Of a DNA stretch of 64,000 nucleotides, positions 61,464 to 64,000 are shown piece after piece. Position 1 is the first letter of the stretch, and the number at the start of each line of letters is the position of its first letter. Origin of the DNA: Heliopora coerulea (Eukaryota > Cnidaria > Anthozoa > Scleralcyonacea > Helioporidae); the NCBI GenBank assembly GCA_030142905.1, contig JASJOG010000034.1, positions 186,001 to 250,000 of the forward strand. The letters run 5' to 3'. Position numbers and translations under genes: made by a program. The notes under the pieces were generated by a model. The model was not told where the DNA came from and made no database searches. It was given only the letters and a program-made list of their open reading frames with translations.

Positions 61464-62114
61464 TAACGCACAGTTCCGATATATCGTACACCTAAGAACA
61501 AAAGAACCAGTGAGAGAACAAAGGAAAAACAAAGACAGGACAAAGAATACAGGAAAAAGAATTCATGCGGTAAAGGGTTAAAAAAGTGGGAGCGCGTCTC
61601 CTTTCACCCCTCGAGAAGTTCCCTGCTGGAACATTCTCCCTCAGCCCATAAAAAAGATGTAATACAGTGTTAGGTTAACTCTTTAGATCCCGGAATTTTC
61701 TAAAGAAATGTTAGATTATTCAATCAATTCAAAATTCTTTTGAAATTCTACCGAAACATGTTTATGAATCTAATTTGCACTTATCAAGTCGTACAGGAGC
61801 TAAAGGATTAACAAGTCACGAAAATCCTCCTCAGAACACTCATTATTGTACAACCCCAAAAAATATCTTTCGATCCAACCCAAGCCCGTGGCTTACTGTC
61901 GGAAGTTCAAAGCGTCCCTGGTCTACAAGGTGTTGCTTTCGAAATTTGCTTTATTCTTTATCGCTTTTGGTGATATACAATAAGGTTTCCTCCACACGGC
62001 GCGCATTTCACCACTAACACTTGCTGACAAACATGGGGGCGTTGAAAGTTTGGTATAGGTTTAACTATCGGTTCGTGGTCTATCCAGTAGCCCAGTATCT
62101 AAAGGTACATTGAT

Positions 62115-62812
62115 TTAACAGAGACCAGCTCTTACTAAAGTTTCATCAAGTTCCCTTCGACTGTCGGTCAAACTCGGCTGCTCAGTCTCCGGACCCTCAT
62201 TTGCATTTGCACCTTCAAAATTCACCTGCGGCACAAGTTGACAGTACATTGCTCGAGAGGCGAACGTCCATCCACCAAACAGAACGCGAAGAGCTCGAAG
62301 GAAACGACCGTTAGCTCCACGCGAAGGCGTAACTTGTAGGTTAACTGAATCATCAACTTCGACTGTCTCTGATTCTGTTGGAGTCGACGTAGGTGTACTT
62401 GAGCATTGAGACACTGCCGGATGTGTTGGATGTGAAGCAGTGGATGAAGGTGAATTTTCAGCTGAAGGTGGAGTCCCGGCCGGAGAGTACTGACCGTTGT
62501 CCGCGATGGCCTCGTCAAACGTTGGAGGTTGTCCCTGCCCACGCTGGTTCATGGCTTCGTCGTACGATGGCAGCATGAAGCGGACATCGCGGGAGTAAGC
62601 AATAAACGCCGCAAATGCATCTTGGTCTTGACGACAACGTAACCTGGCCCGCCGCAGACGGTGGTAGTGGAGACGTCTTTGACAGGACACTATTACCACC
62701 AGTATTATCAAAGCGCCTAAGATTGCGCCCGTTGTACCGCTTACAATAATCAGCGTTTTCTTGTCTTCATGGTGATGCTCTGACGGACGGGATTCTGAAG
62801 TTTTGCGAGAAA
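62115..62812 (-). CDS. Single-pass membrane protein with Pro-rich cytoplasmic tail, last exon
   Basis: The last coding exon of a gene whose upstream exons must lie at higher coordinates, possibly beyond the window. The acceptor is at 62813-62814 and the exon enters in phase 1. It encodes a short juxtamembrane stretch (KTSESRPSEHHHEDK), a transmembrane helix (LIIVSGTTGAILGALIILVV), then a basic stop-transfer (RRLHYHRLRRARLRCR) and about 190 cytoplasmic residues. Two similar short motifs, MLPSYDEAM and PPTFDEAI, occur; the first contains LPxY, a variant PY motif for WW-domain (Nedd4-type) binding. A Ser/Thr/Pro-rich stretch and a conserved-looking GRFLRALRVLFGGWTFASR segment follow. The ectodomain is not visible, so the family is unknown. 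Confidence 0.65.
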
Positions 62813-64000
62813 CTATATAGTCAATTAAAATTACGCAAAACAAATTACTCGAAAACTAGAGAACGCATCAAAAAGAAACGCACTTGGAGACATTAACAAT
62901 CCTTTTTCGTCGTGCTTGAGGGATGCTTTTCCAAAGAGAAAAAACTTCCATCGGCGTCGCGTTTCTTCGCGAACTGACTGACTGAGTATTTCCATTCTAA
63001 CTTCGTTCCTTACTCGGAATTTTTCAAGGACAAAACACATAATCGAAACCAAATGAAACAGTCGGCAAATTACGGATGCATGGTTTTGAGTCTGTTTAGG
63101 CTATTCTTATTCCAGAATAGGACTAAAAGAAGTCCTCCATGTTCCTCATTTTTTGCATGACTTTGAGATGTAAATACTGACAGAGTCATCGTACTAGTAT
63201 CTAGAGAGCTCAGGGCTCTGTTACCCACTTTCTAAACAAATGGGACATTATTTAATATTTTCTTAATGGCCATATCCACTGGCCTCGTTATCGTGTCATA
63301 AATTCAAAAGAGTATTAGTTGTCAAACAAGGGTAAGGGTTAATTGATTGCCATGTAAAAGAATATCAAATAAGGCGCCATTTATGGGTAAGGCCTGTTCG
63401 AATTAACATTCACTACTACACAGTTTAACGGTTTCCAGTTATATTCAATCTGAAGAAGGAAAGTGTCGTTTGTGATCAGTATATAGTCAACGGTCGCAAA
63501 CTGCTTCCCATGCTGCAACGCTCATACCGAAAATTTCCGCCACAAGTACTCAGATGGTGTTTCAATGAGATAGGCGAGCCCTCTCCGATGTACTGGTAAC
63601 GCAAAGCGACGATACAGTGCAACTTGACTTTGAATTCAAACAAAGTCATTGGTTCTAACAAATCATCTCTTTTTTCTGACACGAACTTTCTGTAGTTGCC
63701 CATCCCACGACTAATTGAAAGCATCCCGGCACCGACATCTCTATTTGGCTTCTTCAAACAAACCCTCACTATTTTGACTGTTTTTTTCCCCGCAAAACCT
63801 CATACTTTTACTCACAAGAAATGTGAATGTGCTTGCCTAATCAATAGTTAGGCCTTAAGACGTAGACACAGTAAGCGCACCTGTACCTGTAACGTCTCAG
63901 TAATGAGGGTTGATGAATTATCATCCACGAATAATCATTAATATATCAGCATTAGTGACGTACCTGAAGTAAATCTCGCAGTGGGTGCATACCAATCAGA
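62813..64000. other. Probable intron or 5' flank of the membrane-protein gene
   Basis: No upstream exon of the preceding gene could be fixed. A 97-codon frame on the - strand (63476-63769) has no splice context or domain I recognise. Confidence 0.35.

Larger units (their letters stand above)
60252..62114. other. Intergenic, with two MITEs
   Basis: Between convergent genes (NXPE-like on +, membrane protein on -). It holds two small inverted-repeat elements and, at 61712-61813, a copy of the dispersed repeat seen at 42970-43100. No exon is recognised. Confidence 0.5.

Noticed and set aside
63476..63769. 97-codon frame (-) upstream of the last membrane-protein exon
   Set aside because: No signal peptide or domain, and no donor in a matching phase that I could fix.
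1..64000. CRISPR arrays, prokaryotic operons, integrated virus
   Set aside because: No spaced repeats, no operon-like gene packing and no viral replication or capsid genes seen; the gene structure is eukaryotic.

Overview
The window is animal nuclear DNA, most likely from an anthozoan cnidarian and probably a stony coral. Genes are split by GT-AG introns, housekeeping genes have clear metazoan orthologues, and there is a run of secreted ShK-toxin-like (ShKT) domain genes and an NXPE-family gene, both typical of anthozoans. The DNA is AT-rich, with many short foldback elements and microsatellites. Species assignment is inference; I could run no search.

Layout. 1-1303 (-): 5' exons of a mARC-type molybdenum protein, cut by the window edge. 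2914-7409 (-): mucin-like single-pass membrane protein, 4 exons including a 29-nt micro-exon. 8513-12490 (-): ADAT3, the non-catalytic subunit of the tRNA A34 deaminase, with a tRNA-Glu gene in one intron. 14431-30680: four ShKT genes, one on + and three on -. 32446-33815: tRNA-like repeats, partly palindromic. 34008-37934: two intronless, divergent, closely related glycosyltransferase-like genes separated by a Penelope-like retroelement remnant. 38973-44042 (-): V-ATPase subunit D, 10 exons. 44534-47313 (+): TMED10/p24, head-to-head with the former. 48614-52326 (+): STN1 of the CST telomere complex, 8 exons. 56073-60251 (+): NXPE-like PC-esterase, 5 exons. 62115-62812 (-): last exon of an unnamed single-pass membrane protein with a possible PY motif.

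Most unusual content. The four ShKT genes share one plan. Each has a signal-peptide exon and one or two normal six-cysteine ShKT exons. A later exon then opens with a four-cysteine ShKT-like module lacking the first and last cysteines, the pair that are disulfide partners in ShK. In three genes this module runs into a low-complexity tail: Pro/Thr/Ala plus Lys/Glu, GYGQGNN repeats, or poly-Gln plus Tyr/Gln repeats. Two of the tails end in a shared RKHKLE motif. Internal intron phases are phase 1 except at one C-terminal junction. I infer a locally expanded family of secreted, probably structural or adhesive proteins; the function is not shown by the sequence.

A second thread is a scatter of inverted-repeat elements with hammerhead-ribozyme-like cores (CTGANGA, stem, GAAA) near 5.6, 35.7, 36.3 and 58.2 kb. 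One flanks a GIY-YIG endonuclease fragment, which fits Penelope-like retroelement debris. Gene models were assembled by hand from splice signals and phase. Phases close in every model except one ADAT3 junction, which is flagged.
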